NCBI GenBank assembly: GCA_903907865.1
Contig: CAIVPR010000081.1
Coordinates: 1-52,848 of the forward strand
DNA length: 52,848 bases
Source of the DNA: an uncultured Acidobacteriia bacterium
Lineage (GTDB): Bacteria > Acidobacteriota > Terriglobia > Bryobacterales > Bryobacteraceae
Reading direction: 5' to 3'
Numbering within the stretch: position 1 is the first letter of the stretch; each line of letters starts with the position of its first letter. The notes beneath the pieces were generated by a model that searched no databases, was not told where the DNA came from, and saw only the letters and a program-made list of their open reading frames with translations. Below are positions 16,598 to 26,114 of this stretch, piece after piece. Both the position numbers and the translations under genes were made by a program.

Positions 16598-16890
16598 GCA
16601 GCCCGCCACAACCGCGACTTCCACAAAGCCCTCGCCACCCTACTCCGCCTGCGGGCCACTCAACAGAAGGCCCAGCCGAAACCAGACCAGGCCGCCCAAC
16701 CCGAGGACCCCTTCTACCAAGGCAAGTACGACCGCCTCGTAATCCCCCCGCCCGCCGACCCGCCGGGCACGGTTTCCGAGGATCTATTGGGTCTGTTCGG
16801 CTCTGTTTCAACCCCGGAACCGGCCCGTCCAACCACGCCCGAACCAGAATCTGAACCAATCGAATCAACAACTTGCCAATTCAGTGCAGC
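16598..16890 (+). pseudogene. 3' fragment of the multi-copy hypothetical gene
   Basis: Translated in frame, it gives ARHNRDFHKALATLLRLRAT, then EDPFYQGKYDRLVIPPPADP and LLGLFGSVS. This matches residues about 150-225 of the protein at 4564-5394 with scattered differences. The left end of the match is abrupt, 30 bp from the start of the broken gene on the other strand, and a TGA sits in frame just before it. The match fades after IESTTC. The open frame then happens to run on into the TonB-type receptor, so automatic gene callers may fuse the two. Confidence 0.75.
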
Positions 16891-17092
16891 CGCCGGTGGC
16901 CATGCCGCTTGTTTGGAGCAAGACCATCCAGCCACACCCGCCACCGCGGCCCCGGTTCCCAACTCAACCAAGCCCGCAAACTCGATCCCCCTCGTTCGCC
17001 CCAACCCGGCCCTCCCGCGGCAAGGCTTGGCGCGGTTCCTCAAATACCTGATAGACTTTCATTCAGCATTTCCGCTCGTAAGGGAGTCCTCC

Positions 17093-20000
17093 ATGTTGAA
17101 TCGTTCCAACGCGCACAGCTTTGCCGCAAACATCGCCGCAACCATAGCCTTCTTCGCCTTCTCCACCCTCGGCCTAGCCCAGGGTTCCCGCGGCAGCATC
17201 ACCGGCCGTGTCACAGACGCCCAGGGTTCCGTCATTCCCGGCGCACCCATCGTTGTCACCGACCTCCAAACCGGCGGCGTCACCAGGGCCTCCACCAACC
17301 AGACCGGCTACTACGAGGCCAATTTCCTCGACCCCGGCACCTATTCCCTCACCGCCGAGGCCCCCGGCTTCAAGAAATCCGTTCGCACCGGCATCCAGAT
17401 CGAAACCGGTGCCAAACTCTCCCTCGACATCCAACTCGAAGTCGGCCAGGCCAACCAATCAATTGAAGTGACCACCGAGACTCCCCTCGTCGACACCACC
17501 TCCGCTGCGGGTGACCGCATTCTGGACGACCGCGAAGTCGCCCAGCTCCCCTACACCACCATGAATCCGTTCGCCCTGCAGGCGCTGACTCCCGGCGTCG
17601 TGTTCACCGGGGCACCCGGCATCGCCCGCGTCTTCGACAACGGCGGCACCGCCAGCTACGGCAGCTTCGGGTTGGTCGCGGGCGGCGGCATCGTGGCGGG
17701 CAACGAATTCCTGCTCGACGGCGCTCCGGTCACCGGTACCAACGGCGGTCGCGCGGGCTTCGTGCCCTCCTCCCAGTCGGTCGGCGAAATGCGCGTGGAA
17801 TCCTCGCCGTTCGACGCCTCGCTGGGCCACACAGGCGGCATTTTCGTCAGCGCCACCACCAAGGCCGGCTCGAACCTCTACCACGGCGCAATCTTCGACC
17901 AGATCCAAAACTACCGCTGGAACGCCACCCCGTTCTTCACCCGCGAAAACTACAAGCAGGGCCTTGCCAACGGCACCATCAAACCCGGCACACCCGAGCA
18001 GTCCTCCGGCAAGCTCAGCCAGCCCGGTTTCGACATCGGCGGTGCGGTGCGCCTCCCGCACCTCTACAACGGGAAGAACAAGTTCTTCTTCTACTTCGAG
18101 TACGACAAGATCACCAACATCCAGGCCAACCCCAACACGCCGATCTTCACCATGCCGACCGCCGCCGAGCGCGTCGGCGACTTCTCGGCACTGCTGTCCG
18201 TTCCCAACGCCAGCAACTACATCGTCTATGACCCGCGCTCCGCCGCCAACGTGGGCGGGCACGTCACGCGCACTCCCTTCACAGGCAACATCATTCCGCA
18301 GAGCCTGATCGCTGCCAACCCCATCTACAAGTACTACCTGCAGGAATACCCCCTGCCCAACAATCCGGCCGGATACGTCCAGCCCGACGGCACCAACAAC
18401 TATTACGACGGCAACCAGCCTTACAACGACTACTTCGACTCCATCGTCAACCGGTACGACTACGTCATTTCCGACAAAATGCGCATCAACGGCAAGTGGT
18501 ATTGGAACCACCGCCACCAGGACGCCTACGACTGGGGCCACACCACGCCGCTCGCCGGCATCCAATCCAACGGCCTCGTCCGCCAGAACAAGGGCGGCAG
18601 CGGCGATTTCCTCTACACCATCAACCCCACCAACGTGCTCGATGTCGGCCTCAGCGTCACCCAGTACGGCGAGGGCAACGTGAAGCCGATCATCTCCACG
18701 GGCAGCGCGAAGCAGGCCGGGTTTCCCTCCGCCTACCAGGACGCGCTCAGCGGCTATGACGCCCTGCCCGCAGTCCTGGTCAACACCTACACCGTGAACA
18801 ACGGCGGCCTGACCTATCCGGGCCTTTCGCAGATCGGTACCACCGGCCAGTTGACCGCCAAGATGACCACCATCTGGCGCTCGCATACCCTGAAGTACGG
18901 CATCGACGAGCGCGACTACCTGTACGCAGCCCCCGTCCCCGGCGGCTACCCGGCCGGCTATTTCAGCTTCGACAACAACTACGTGAAGCAGGCCGACAAC
19001 ACTCCCGGCAGCCAGACCTCCAACATCGGCCTCGCATGGGCCTCCTTCGCGCTCGGCCTGCCCAGCACCATCCAGGCCACGGTCAATGATACGGGCTTCT
19101 ATTCCACCCGCTACCACTCGGCCTACCTCCAGGACGACTACCGCTTCTCCTCCAAGCTGCGTTTCGGATTCGGCCTGCGCTTCGAGCGCGAAGGCGGAAC
19201 CTCCGAACGCTTCAACCGCGGCATCTCGGGCGGCTACAACACGTCCTACATCCCGCCCTACGCCACCGCCGTCCAGAACGCCTACGCCGCCAGTCCGATT
19301 GCGGGGCTGCCCTCCATTTCCGTGGCCGGCGGCGTGAACTACCTCGGCAAGAACTACAACAACTGGACCCAGGGGACCAACCGCGTCCTGCCCAATGCCA
19401 GCGCGGTCTATTCCTGGGATGCCAAGACGGTGATCCGCGCCGGCTACGGCGTCTATTCCGACACTTTCAATGCCTTCAACACCCGCCCCGGACAGAACGG
19501 CTTCAGCCAGACAACCACCACCGCGGTGTCCAACGACAATGGCCTCACCTTCTGCTGCGGAGTCGGCGGAGCGGGCGGCCTGAACAACACCACCCCGCTC
19601 AACAACCCGTTTCCGCTACTCGCCGGTGGCACCCACGTCGTCCAGCCCTTCGGCAATTCGCTCGGGCCGGACACCTTGGACGGCCAGGGCTTCACCTACT
19701 ACCCGCGCGACTACGCGCCATCGCTGACCCAACGTTGGAAGCTGAGCATCCAGCGCCAGACGTTCAAGGACCAGGTTCTCGACGTCTCCTACAACGGTTC
19801 CTACGCCAACTACCCCTTCAACGAGACCCAGAGCCCGCTGCCCGGACAGTATTGGGCCACCGGAACCAGCTACAACGCGGCCGAGCAGGCCGCGATGACG
19901 GCCAACGTCACCAACCCCTTCTACATCGGCAACTTCAGCAGTCTGCAGAGCTCCAACCCGACGCTCTACAACTACCTCAACACCATCTCCTGGTTCACCT

Positions 20001-20845
20001 CCAAGACCCTGCAAACGCAGCAGTTGCTCCGCGCCAACCTGAACGCGGGCGGCGGCTTGACCGAGGCGGGCGCGGTTCGGGCGAAGTCTTGGTACCACGA
20101 CGTGGAATTCCTCTACACGAAGCGTTTCTCGCGCGGCATCATGTCGAACCTGACCTACACCCGGTCGTTTGGTCGCCAACAGTGGCAGCCGAATTCGTAC
20201 AACCAGTCATTGGCGTGGCAGCTCAACCCCAACGTTCGCCCCAACCGCCTGGTGTGGAGCTCGGTGTGGGAACTGCCCTTCGGCAAGGGCCGCCAGTGGC
20301 TGCAGCACGGACCAGTCCAATACCTGGTCGGCGGCTGGCAACTGAGCTGGGTCTACCAATACCAGACGGGCGCGCCGGTCAGCTGGGGCAACCTCTTCTA
20401 CTCCGGCTCCATCGACCAGGTCGTTAGCGCCCTCGCCGAGGACGCCACGCACGCTGCCAATTCCCGCCAGGAATACAGCACGGCGGCGGTCTACAGCCCG
20501 GTCTTCAATTCGTCGTACTCCGCCACCGCCCCGATTCCGTCGGGCTTTGTCGGCTTCGAGGGCCGGTCGGCCTTGCAGCCGGGCAGCTACCAAGTCCGCC
20601 AATTCCCTCAATACGTGGATGCCTTGCGCGCCGACCCCATCCGCCAATGGGACGTGAAGGTTTACCGCAAGTTCGCCATCCATGAGCGGCTCAACTTCAA
20701 CGTCGGCGTCGACGCCCTGAACCTCACCAACCACGTGCAGTTCGGAGCCCCGGTCCTGACACCCACGGCCACCAACTTTGGTGCCGTGACGGCGCAGGCG
20801 AACGCCGGTCGCCAGTTGCAAATGAACGCCAGGATCGAGTTCTAG
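17093..20845 (+). CDS. TonB-dependent receptor-like outer-membrane protein with regulatory domain
   Basis: This is 1250 aa from the ATG at 17093 (ribosome-binding site AAGGGAG). A signal peptide ends near FSTLGLAQG. A carboxypeptidase-regulatory-like domain follows (GSITGRVTDAQGSVIPGAP), then a plug-like region (LVDTTSAAGDRILDDREVAQ and NEFLLDGAPV). A long porin-like beta-barrel ends in RQLQMNARIEF, with a terminal aromatic as in outer-membrane barrels. This Oar-like type is expanded in Acidobacteria and is thought to import glycans or other large nutrients. The frame extends another 102 codons upstream, but those come from the decayed fragment described separately. Confidence 0.92.
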   Translation: MLNRSNAHSFAANIAATIAFFAFSTLGLAQGSRGSITGRVTDAQGSVIPGAPIVVTDLQTGGVTRASTNQTGYYEANFLDPGTYSLTAEAPGFKKSVRTGIQIETGAKLSLDIQLEVGQANQSIEVTTETPLVDTTSAAGDRILDDREVAQLPYTTMNPFALQALTPGVVFTGAPGIARVFDNGGTASYGSFGLVAGGGIVAGNEFLLDGAPVTGTNGGRAGFVPSSQSVGEMRVESSPFDASLGHTGGIFVSATTKAGSNLYHGAIFDQIQNYRWNATPFFTRENYKQGLANGTIKPGTPEQSSGKLSQPGFDIGGAVRLPHLYNGKNKFFFYFEYDKITNIQANPNTPIFTMPTAAERVGDFSALLSVPNASNYIVYDPRSAANVGGHVTRTPFTGNIIPQSLIAANPIYKYYLQEYPLPNNPAGYVQPDGTNNYYDGNQPYNDYFDSIVNRYDYVISDKMRINGKWYWNHRHQDAYDWGHTTPLAGIQSNGLVRQNKGGSGDFLYTINPTNVLDVGLSVTQYGEGNVKPIISTGSAKQAGFPSAYQDALSGYDALPAVLVNTYTVNNGGLTYPGLSQIGTTGQLTAKMTTIWRSHTLKYGIDERDYLYAAPVPGGYPAGYFSFDNNYVKQADNTPGSQTSNIGLAWASFALGLPSTIQATVNDTGFYSTRYHSAYLQDDYRFSSKLRFGFGLRFEREGGTSERFNRGISGGYNTSYIPPYATAVQNAYAASPIAGLPSISVAGGVNYLGKNYNNWTQGTNRVLPNASAVYSWDAKTVIRAGYGVYSDTFNAFNTRPGQNGFSQTTTTAVSNDNGLTFCCGVGGAGGLNNTTPLNNPFPLLAGGTHVVQPFGNSLGPDTLDGQGFTYYPRDYAPSLTQRWKLSIQRQTFKDQVLDVSYNGSYANYPFNETQSPLPGQYWATGTSYNAAEQAAMTANVTNPFYIGNFSSLQSSNPTLYNYLNTISWFTSKTLQTQQLLRANLNAGGGLTEAGAVRAKSWYHDVEFLYTKRFSRGIMSNLTYTRSFGRQQWQPNSYNQSLAWQLNPNVRPNRLVWSSVWELPFGKGRQWLQHGPVQYLVGGWQLSWVYQYQTGAPVSWGNLFYSGSIDQVVSALAEDATHAANSRQEYSTAAVYSPVFNSSYSATAPIPSGFVGFEGRSALQPGSYQVRQFPQYVDALRADPIRQWDVKVYRKFAIHERLNFNVGVDALNLTNHVQFGAPVLTPTATNFGAVTAQANAGRQLQMNARIEF

Positions 20846-20898
20846 CCGATAGCCCTTTCTACCAACGGCTTGTGTGTGGATTCCGGGCGGCGAACGAG

Positions 20899-23085
20899 CT
20901 AGAAACCCGCCCGTGAGATGTGTAGCTTTTTCATTCGGGCGTTGAGCGTCGTACGGGGGATTCGAAGTCGGCTGGCAGCCACGCTGATGACCCCGCCGCT
21001 TTCCCGAAGCATGCGAACGATGTGGTCGCGTTCGACATCTTCGAGCGCGGAAGGCGTGCCGAGAATTGCCGTCGCGGTGCGAAGTTCTGCTATCGGTGCG
21101 CGAAGACTGGCCCCGCGAGTGAGGATGACGGACTTCTCGATAAAGTTTTCGAGTTCGCGTATGTTGCCCGGCCAAGCCCAATCGACCAAGGCCGAGAGCG
21201 TTGCCGAGGAAACTAGATCAATGCGGCGACCCATTCGTTCCGCATATTTCTTGATGAAATGTCGGGCAAGAAGCGGTATGTCTTCCGGTCTCTCTCGAAG
21301 GGCCGGAAGCGTTACGGGAAAGACCTTGAGGCGGTAATAGAGATCGCTGCGGAACAGCTTGTCACCGACCATTTTGGTGAGATTCTGGTTGGTGGCGGCG
21401 ACGATGCGAACGTCGATGGGCGTCGTGCGGGTGCTGCCGAGTCGCTCGAAGCACTTTTCCTGAAGGGCGCGGAGCAGTTTGGGCTGGAGTTCGATGGGAA
21501 TGTCGCCGACTTCGTCGAGGAACAGGGTGCCGCGGTTCGCCATCTCGAAGCGGCCGATTTTTTGCGTCAGGGCACCGGTGAAGGCACCCCGTTCATAGCC
21601 GAACAGTTCGCTTTCCAGTAGGCCGGTCGGAATGGCTGCGCAGTTGACGCTGATGAAAGGGAAATTGCGGCGGGGGCTGCGCTGATGGAGTGCGCGAGCG
21701 ATGAGTTCCTTGCCTGTGCCGGTTTCGCCCAGCACGAGAACGGTCGCGTCTGTGGGCGCGACGAGTTCGATCTGAGCCAGAACGCGCTGGAGGACTCGGC
21801 TATTGCCGACAATCTCCGGGAACTTGTGCTTCGGCTGGGGGAGGTCTGAATCGAGGGACACCTCGGCGGCGGGCTCCGACCGTAGATCCGTTACGAAGGT
21901 GATCCAACGAAAGGGGGAGAGTTTGAGTACGGCCGTGACTACCCGGACGCGGACCCGGGTGCCGTCCTTGCGGATGAGCTCTTTCGCGACTGGACTGGAG
22001 GCCCCGAAACGCAACCCTTCTTCGTGTGCGAACTCATCCGAGGCGGCGTATTCCTTTGGCGTGAGGCTGGCCCACACGATCTGACCGGCAAGGAGTTCTT
22101 CTCGACTGTAGCCAAGTAGTTCGAGAAGCGGCTCGTTCATCTCTTCAATGTGGTCGAACTCGCCAGAGGCGACACACGCGACGGTGGATTGGTCTGCCTC
22201 TTGCTGCTGAGAGCCGCGCTGACGGTCAAGTGCGTCGTCGCGCTCATGGCGGTCGGTAAAGTCGCGTACGACGCGGGCGTAGCCCTGAAGGACTCCGGCG
22301 TCGTCATGGAGCGCCATCGTGATGGAGTTCGCCCAGAATCGGGAGCCGTCCTTTCGGGAGTGCCAAGCTTCACTGGCGGCGTGTCCTTCGCGGACGGCAC
22401 GAAGCAGTTTACGTTCCGTGCGAATGACAGGACTGTCTTCGGGAGGATGTAAGAACGATAGGCTGAGTCCGAGGACTTCCTGAGTCTTGTAGCCGTACAT
22501 GCGTTCAGCACCGCCGTACCAAGCGGCGATGCGGCCCTCGGCGTCCAGAAGGCAGAGTGCATAGTCCTGCGCCCAGTTTGCGGTTTCTTCGGACGCGACC
22601 TTGCCGTCGGATGAGGCTGGCTTATTCTTCAGGACCAGGAGATGGCGGACGGGCAGAACGTTGCCGCGGGCGCGGTACTCGACTTCCTGACAGCTGCCGT
22701 CAGGACGCAGGAACTGGAGGGTGCCGATTTGATCGCCATCTTTCAGGAATTGCTGCCAGCGTTCGAGAAGGACGGGGGAGTTGGAAGGCGCGAGGAAGTC
22801 GTCTAGTCTCTGACCGATAATCTTTTCTCGCCGGAGGCCGAGAAACTCACTGGCGCCAACGCTGGCTTCCTGGTAGTTGCGATCGTCGTCAGCGATGAGG
22901 ATGGGAGAAGACGGGTGGAAGACGACGGCGCGGAACAGCGACTGGAGTTCGCGTGGGCCGTTTTCGGCGAGCCACGGAGATAGGAGGCTTGGCGGCTCGG
23001 GCCTGCTCGCAGGCGACATCGCAGGATCGGTCTGTGCTTGCGGCATCGCTTCGGCCGAGTTCGGATGGTGCTGTGGCTTATGCAA
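20899..23085 (-). CDS. Sigma54-dependent transcriptional activator with three PAS domains
   Basis: This 728-aa protein has three PAS-type sensor domains at about 50-155, 170-285 and 300-405. An AAA+ domain follows with Walker A GETGTGKE (453-460), the sigma54 contact loop GAFTGA (500-505) and Walker B LFLDEVGD (521-528). A Fis-type helix-turn-helix is at the C-terminus (GGVISVAASRLRIPRTTLNA). There are no membrane segments, no receiver domain and no partner kinase, so it probably senses a cytoplasmic ligand or redox cue directly. It converges on the TonB-type receptor; no clear -24/-12 site was seen before its neighbours. Confidence 0.93.
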   Translation of the reverse strand: MHKPQHHPNSAEAMPQAQTDPAMSPASRPEPPSLLSPWLAENGPRELQSLFRAVVFHPSSPILIADDDRNYQEASVGASEFLGLRREKIIGQRLDDFLAPSNSPVLLERWQQFLKDGDQIGTLQFLRPDGSCQEVEYRARGNVLPVRHLLVLKNKPASSDGKVASEETANWAQDYALCLLDAEGRIAAWYGGAERMYGYKTQEVLGLSLSFLHPPEDSPVIRTERKLLRAVREGHAASEAWHSRKDGSRFWANSITMALHDDAGVLQGYARVVRDFTDRHERDDALDRQRGSQQQEADQSTVACVASGEFDHIEEMNEPLLELLGYSREELLAGQIVWASLTPKEYAASDEFAHEEGLRFGASSPVAKELIRKDGTRVRVRVVTAVLKLSPFRWITFVTDLRSEPAAEVSLDSDLPQPKHKFPEIVGNSRVLQRVLAQIELVAPTDATVLVLGETGTGKELIARALHQRSPRRNFPFISVNCAAIPTGLLESELFGYERGAFTGALTQKIGRFEMANRGTLFLDEVGDIPIELQPKLLRALQEKCFERLGSTRTTPIDVRIVAATNQNLTKMVGDKLFRSDLYYRLKVFPVTLPALRERPEDIPLLARHFIKKYAERMGRRIDLVSSATLSALVDWAWPGNIRELENFIEKSVILTRGASLRAPIAELRTATAILGTPSALEDVERDHIVRMLRESGGVISVAASRLRIPRTTLNARMKKLHISRAGF

Positions 23086-23314
23086 TGAAGGACTTGGGCA
23101 ATTGATGGGCCAACTTGAGAGTGGCGGCTAGCCGCGTTTTCCCGGCAATTGGGGCGGGCGAGGGCCCGGTAGGGCGACGACAGGTGGTCAATTGGACCAA
23201 GGGTGGTCATGCGGCGGAGCTGGACGGACCCATTGGCTGCGATGGCGGCGAATGTCGTGGCGCGGGAAAACCTCCCGCCTCCGAGGAGTTCCACGTTCGA
23301 GCCTTGGTAAAATG

Positions 23315-23350
23315 AAGGTCGGCTTGGAATCACACACACTGACCGACCTT
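23315..23350. promoter_or_regulatory. Dyad and -10 element before the Hsp70 gene
   Basis: The arms AAGGTCGG and CCGACCTT (8 bp, perfect) are separated by 20 nt and end 2 nt before the ATG. An extended -10 (TGGTAAAAT) lies at 23306-23313, so the first arm overlaps the expected transcription start. This suggests a protein-binding operator, not an RNA hairpin. It does not match CIRCE. Confidence 0.4.
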
Positions 23351-23352
23351 TC

Positions 23353-24657
23353 ATGAGTACCGCTGCAGTCGGAATCGACTTCGGCACCACCAATAGTTCG
23401 GTCGCATTCGTAAACGGTACGGGCGAAGTCCAACTCGCCCGTTTCCCCTACCTCGGCGCGGCGACCGACTCCTACCGGTCCCTTCTCTACCTCGAACAAT
23501 CGAAGGAGCGCGGTGCCCATACCCTCCATTCGTGGACAGGGCCCGAGGGGATCGAGCGCTACCTCGCTGCCGAGACCAAGGGGCGGCTGATCCAGTCCCT
23601 CAAGTCCTTCTTGACCAACCGGACTCTTCAAAGTACCGAGGTCTTCGGTCGTCGCCAGACCATCGAAAGCCTCATCGCCCGCATCCTCCGCGACTTGCGC
23701 GAGAAGGCCAACCGGCAGTTCGGCACCGAGATCACCTCTGCCGTTGTGGGGCGGCCCGTGCGCTTCGTCGGGTCGGAAAGCGACGACGACGACACCTACG
23801 CCGAGGGCCGGTTGCGTGACGCCTTCCGCTTGGCCGGTTTCGACTCCGTCGAGTTCGAGCCCGAGCCCGTCGCCGCAGCCCACTACTACGAATCAGGGCT
23901 CGACCACGACGAACTGATCCTCATTGGTGACTTTGGCGGTGGTACGAGCGACTTTTCCTTGATCCGCGTCGGCCCGTCCGTGCGCCGACGCGGACGGCAA
24001 CCGTCGGATCTGCTCAGCAACGCCGGCGTCGGCCTCGCAGGCGACGCCTTTGACGCCAAGATCGTGAAGCACCTCGTCTCGCCGGCGCTGGGTGCCGGGA
24101 CGTTCCTGAAGTCGGTCGGCAAGACGCTGCCCGTGCCGTCATGGGTCTATTCCAAGCTGGAGCGTTGGCACCACCTTTCGTTTCTGCGCTCGCATGAGAC
24201 CTTGCACATGCTCAAGAGCGTGCAGAAGCAGGCGGTCGAAGGCGAGCGGATCGCCAACCTGCTGCATCTGATCACCGAGGATCTGGGCTACCACCTGCAC
24301 CAGTCGGTTCAGCGGACGAAGATCGCCCTCTCGGCGAACTCCGACGCCGGGTTCCACTTTTCGGACGGTGTGATCACCTTGGATGAAAAGGTCGCGCGCG
24401 CGGATTTCGAAGCTTGGATCGCCGAGGAGCTACAGCAACTGGAGACCTGCGTGGACGGCCTGCTGTCGAAGTCGGGCGTAGTTGCGGCGGACGTCGACAT
24501 GGTCTTCCTCACCGGCGGCACCTCCTTCGTTCCTTCGGTGCGGAGGATCTTCGAATCGCGATTCGGTGCCGACCGGATCCGCGCCGGGAACGAGTTCACC
24601 TCGGTGGCACGTGGATTAGCTCTTCGGGCTGCTGTTGGAACTGGTGGGAGATTGTAG
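23353..24657 (+). CDS. yegD: Hsp70-family chaperone-like protein (YegD type)
   Basis: This 434-aa protein has the actin/Hsp70 ATPase fold: phosphate-1 loop GIDFGTTNSSVAF at the N-terminus, phosphate-2 GDFGGGTSDFSL around residue 195, and the adenosine motif FLTGGTSFVPSVRRIF near the C-terminus. It lacks the substrate-binding and lid domains of DnaK and has the length of Escherichia coli YegD. Its function is poorly known. No DnaJ or GrpE is adjacent. It is divergent from the sigma54 activator, with a 267-bp spacer. Confidence 0.88.
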   Translation: MSTAAVGIDFGTTNSSVAFVNGTGEVQLARFPYLGAATDSYRSLLYLEQSKERGAHTLHSWTGPEGIERYLAAETKGRLIQSLKSFLTNRTLQSTEVFGRRQTIESLIARILRDLREKANRQFGTEITSAVVGRPVRFVGSESDDDDTYAEGRLRDAFRLAGFDSVEFEPEPVAAAHYYESGLDHDELILIGDFGGGTSDFSLIRVGPSVRRRGRQPSDLLSNAGVGLAGDAFDAKIVKHLVSPALGAGTFLKSVGKTLPVPSWVYSKLERWHHLSFLRSHETLHMLKSVQKQAVEGERIANLLHLITEDLGYHLHQSVQRTKIALSANSDAGFHFSDGVITLDEKVARADFEAWIAEELQQLETCVDGLLSKSGVVAADVDMVFLTGGTSFVPSVRRIFESRFGADRIRAGNEFTSVARGLALRAAVGTGGRL

Positions 24658-24755
24658 AGGGATAACCAAGCCCGGAACACACGCTGGAGATTGTGGGGAT
24701 CATCACCACAATTTCCCCACGGTGGGGTTGGTCAACTATATTTTTTTGGGAGGGT

Positions 24756-24771
24756 AGCACTCGTAAGTGCT
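24756..24771. terminator. Hairpin between yegD and tRNA-Asn
   Basis: AGCACT and AGTGCT flank a CGTA tetraloop and are followed on the + strand by TGACAATTTT. It may end yegD transcription or, read on the minus strand, lie just beyond the tRNA. The short T-run makes this a modest terminator. Confidence 0.4.
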
Positions 24772-24780
24772 TGACAATTT

Positions 24781-24855
<75 letters not shown>

Positions 24856-24885
24856 GCAGTGCCGCGTCTTGACCGCGCTTCTTTT

Positions 24886-24915
24886 AGAATACACCATCAC
24901 CCCCCGCTTCGCCAA
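24886..24915 (-). promoter_or_regulatory. Candidate promoter of tRNA-Asn
   Basis: TTGGCG and TATTCT are separated by 18 bp on the minus strand, about 30 nt upstream of the mature tRNA end. Confidence 0.4.
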
Positions 24916-24944
24916 GTCCCCCGACGCACTTTTCCACCCGAAAA

Positions 24945-26114
24945 CTACTCCGCCCCCACCCCCAGCACCGCAGCCACCCCCTCGTAATCCCCCCAAGCCC
25001 GCTCCGGGCAGTTCTCCCGACCGTGCTCCATCCACCCCGCCGGAATGCCCCCGAACTCGGCATCCACCGCATCCAGCGACGCTCCGCGCGCCACCAGCAA
25101 CTCCGCCAGATCCGCAAAACCCCGCCAGCACGCCCAGTGCAACGCCGTCGCCCCAGCCTGCCCCCGCCCGTCCACAGGCAATCCCGCGTCGAGCAGCCGC
25201 CGCACCGCCGCCGTCGAATGCGTATCGGCCAGGTCCGCGATCAACCGTTCATCCGCAGCCCCCCACGTCACCGACGCAAGCTCCACCGGTTGCCCCGCCA
25301 CCAACCGCTCCAACGGCGACAACTCCGTCGAAGCCCCCAACTCCGCCAGCGTTTCCTTAGCCTTCGAATCTCCGCGCAGGACTGCCATCGCGTACGCCGT
25401 CCGACCGTCCCCCGCCGTTGCGTCCAAATCGACACCCGCCGCCGCCAGCATCCGCAGGATCGCCGGACTCCGCTGCCGCCGCACCGCCCAGTGCAGTGCC
25501 GTCTCTCCCTGTCCGTTCAACTCGTTCGGATCCGCCCCCGCGTCCAGCAACAGCCGCACCGCCGCCGCATCCTCGCGGTCCAGCACATGCTTCAGCACGT
25601 TGGCCCCCTCGATCTTCGCCCCGAACTCCAGCAGCAGCCGCACGCACTTGAAGTCCGGGTGTTCGGCCGCGTGGTACAAGGACTCCCCGTCGTTCGGATT
25701 CGCCCCCGCCTCCAGCAGCACCCGCGCCAACGCCGGATTGTTGCTCCTCCCCGTCGCGGCGTACAAGCATGAAAGCGGCGTGTCCGGGTGCCCGTCGGCA
25801 AAACACGACGTGTCCGGCGACGCCCCGTGCCGCAGCAGCACCTTGGCCGTTTCCGGCATGTCACCCAACCTCAACCGTGAAAAGCACACGTAAACGAGTG
25901 GCTCGACTTCCTCCGGCCCGCCCTTGGCCACCGCCAGCCCCGGCTCGGCGGAAACAATCTGTTCCACCGCGGCTGCGTCGCCCAGCACGAGGGACGCCCA
26001 CAGTCCGCCATCCACCAATTCCGGCAGTGCGCGGAAGATTGCGCGCGCACCCGCCGGGTCGTCGATAGCCGCCTTCACAAACTGGTCCACCACTTCCACG
26101 TCCAAAACGCTCAT
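24945..26114 (-). CDS. Ankyrin-repeat protein
   Basis: This 389-aa cytoplasmic protein has about seven ankyrin units, such as ARVLLEAGANPNDGESLYHA, VRLLLDAGADPNELNGQGET and LLVARGASLDAVDAEFGG. There is no signal peptide and no enzymatic domain; the N-terminal 80 residues are helical. It probably mediates protein-protein contacts. The start ATG overlaps the stop of the CRTAC gene by 4 nt, so the two are translationally coupled. Confidence 0.88.
   Translation of the reverse strand: MSVLDVEVVDQFVKAAIDDPAGARAIFRALPELVDGGLWASLVLGDAAAVEQIVSAEPGLAVAKGGPEEVEPLVYVCFSRLRLGDMPETAKVLLRHGASPDTSCFADGHPDTPLSCLYAATGRSNNPALARVLLEAGANPNDGESLYHAAEHPDFKCVRLLLEFGAKIEGANVLKHVLDREDAAAVRLLLDAGADPNELNGQGETALHWAVRRQRSPAILRMLAAAGVDLDATAGDGRTAYAMAVLRGDSKAKETLAELGASTELSPLERLVAGQPVELASVTWGAADERLIADLADTHSTAAVRRLLDAGLPVDGRGQAGATALHWACWRGFADLAELLVARGASLDAVDAEFGGIPAGWMEHGRENCPERAWGDYEGVAAVLGVGAE

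Noticed and set aside
17459-19117. A 552-codon minus-strand frame
   Set aside because: It mirrors the TonB-type receptor; its repetitive Gly/Val-rich translation is a high-G+C shadow.
24945-26114. Ankyrin units as a DNA-level tandem repeat or CRISPR-like array
   Set aside because: The periodicity is at the protein level; the DNA units are diverged and have no spacer structure.
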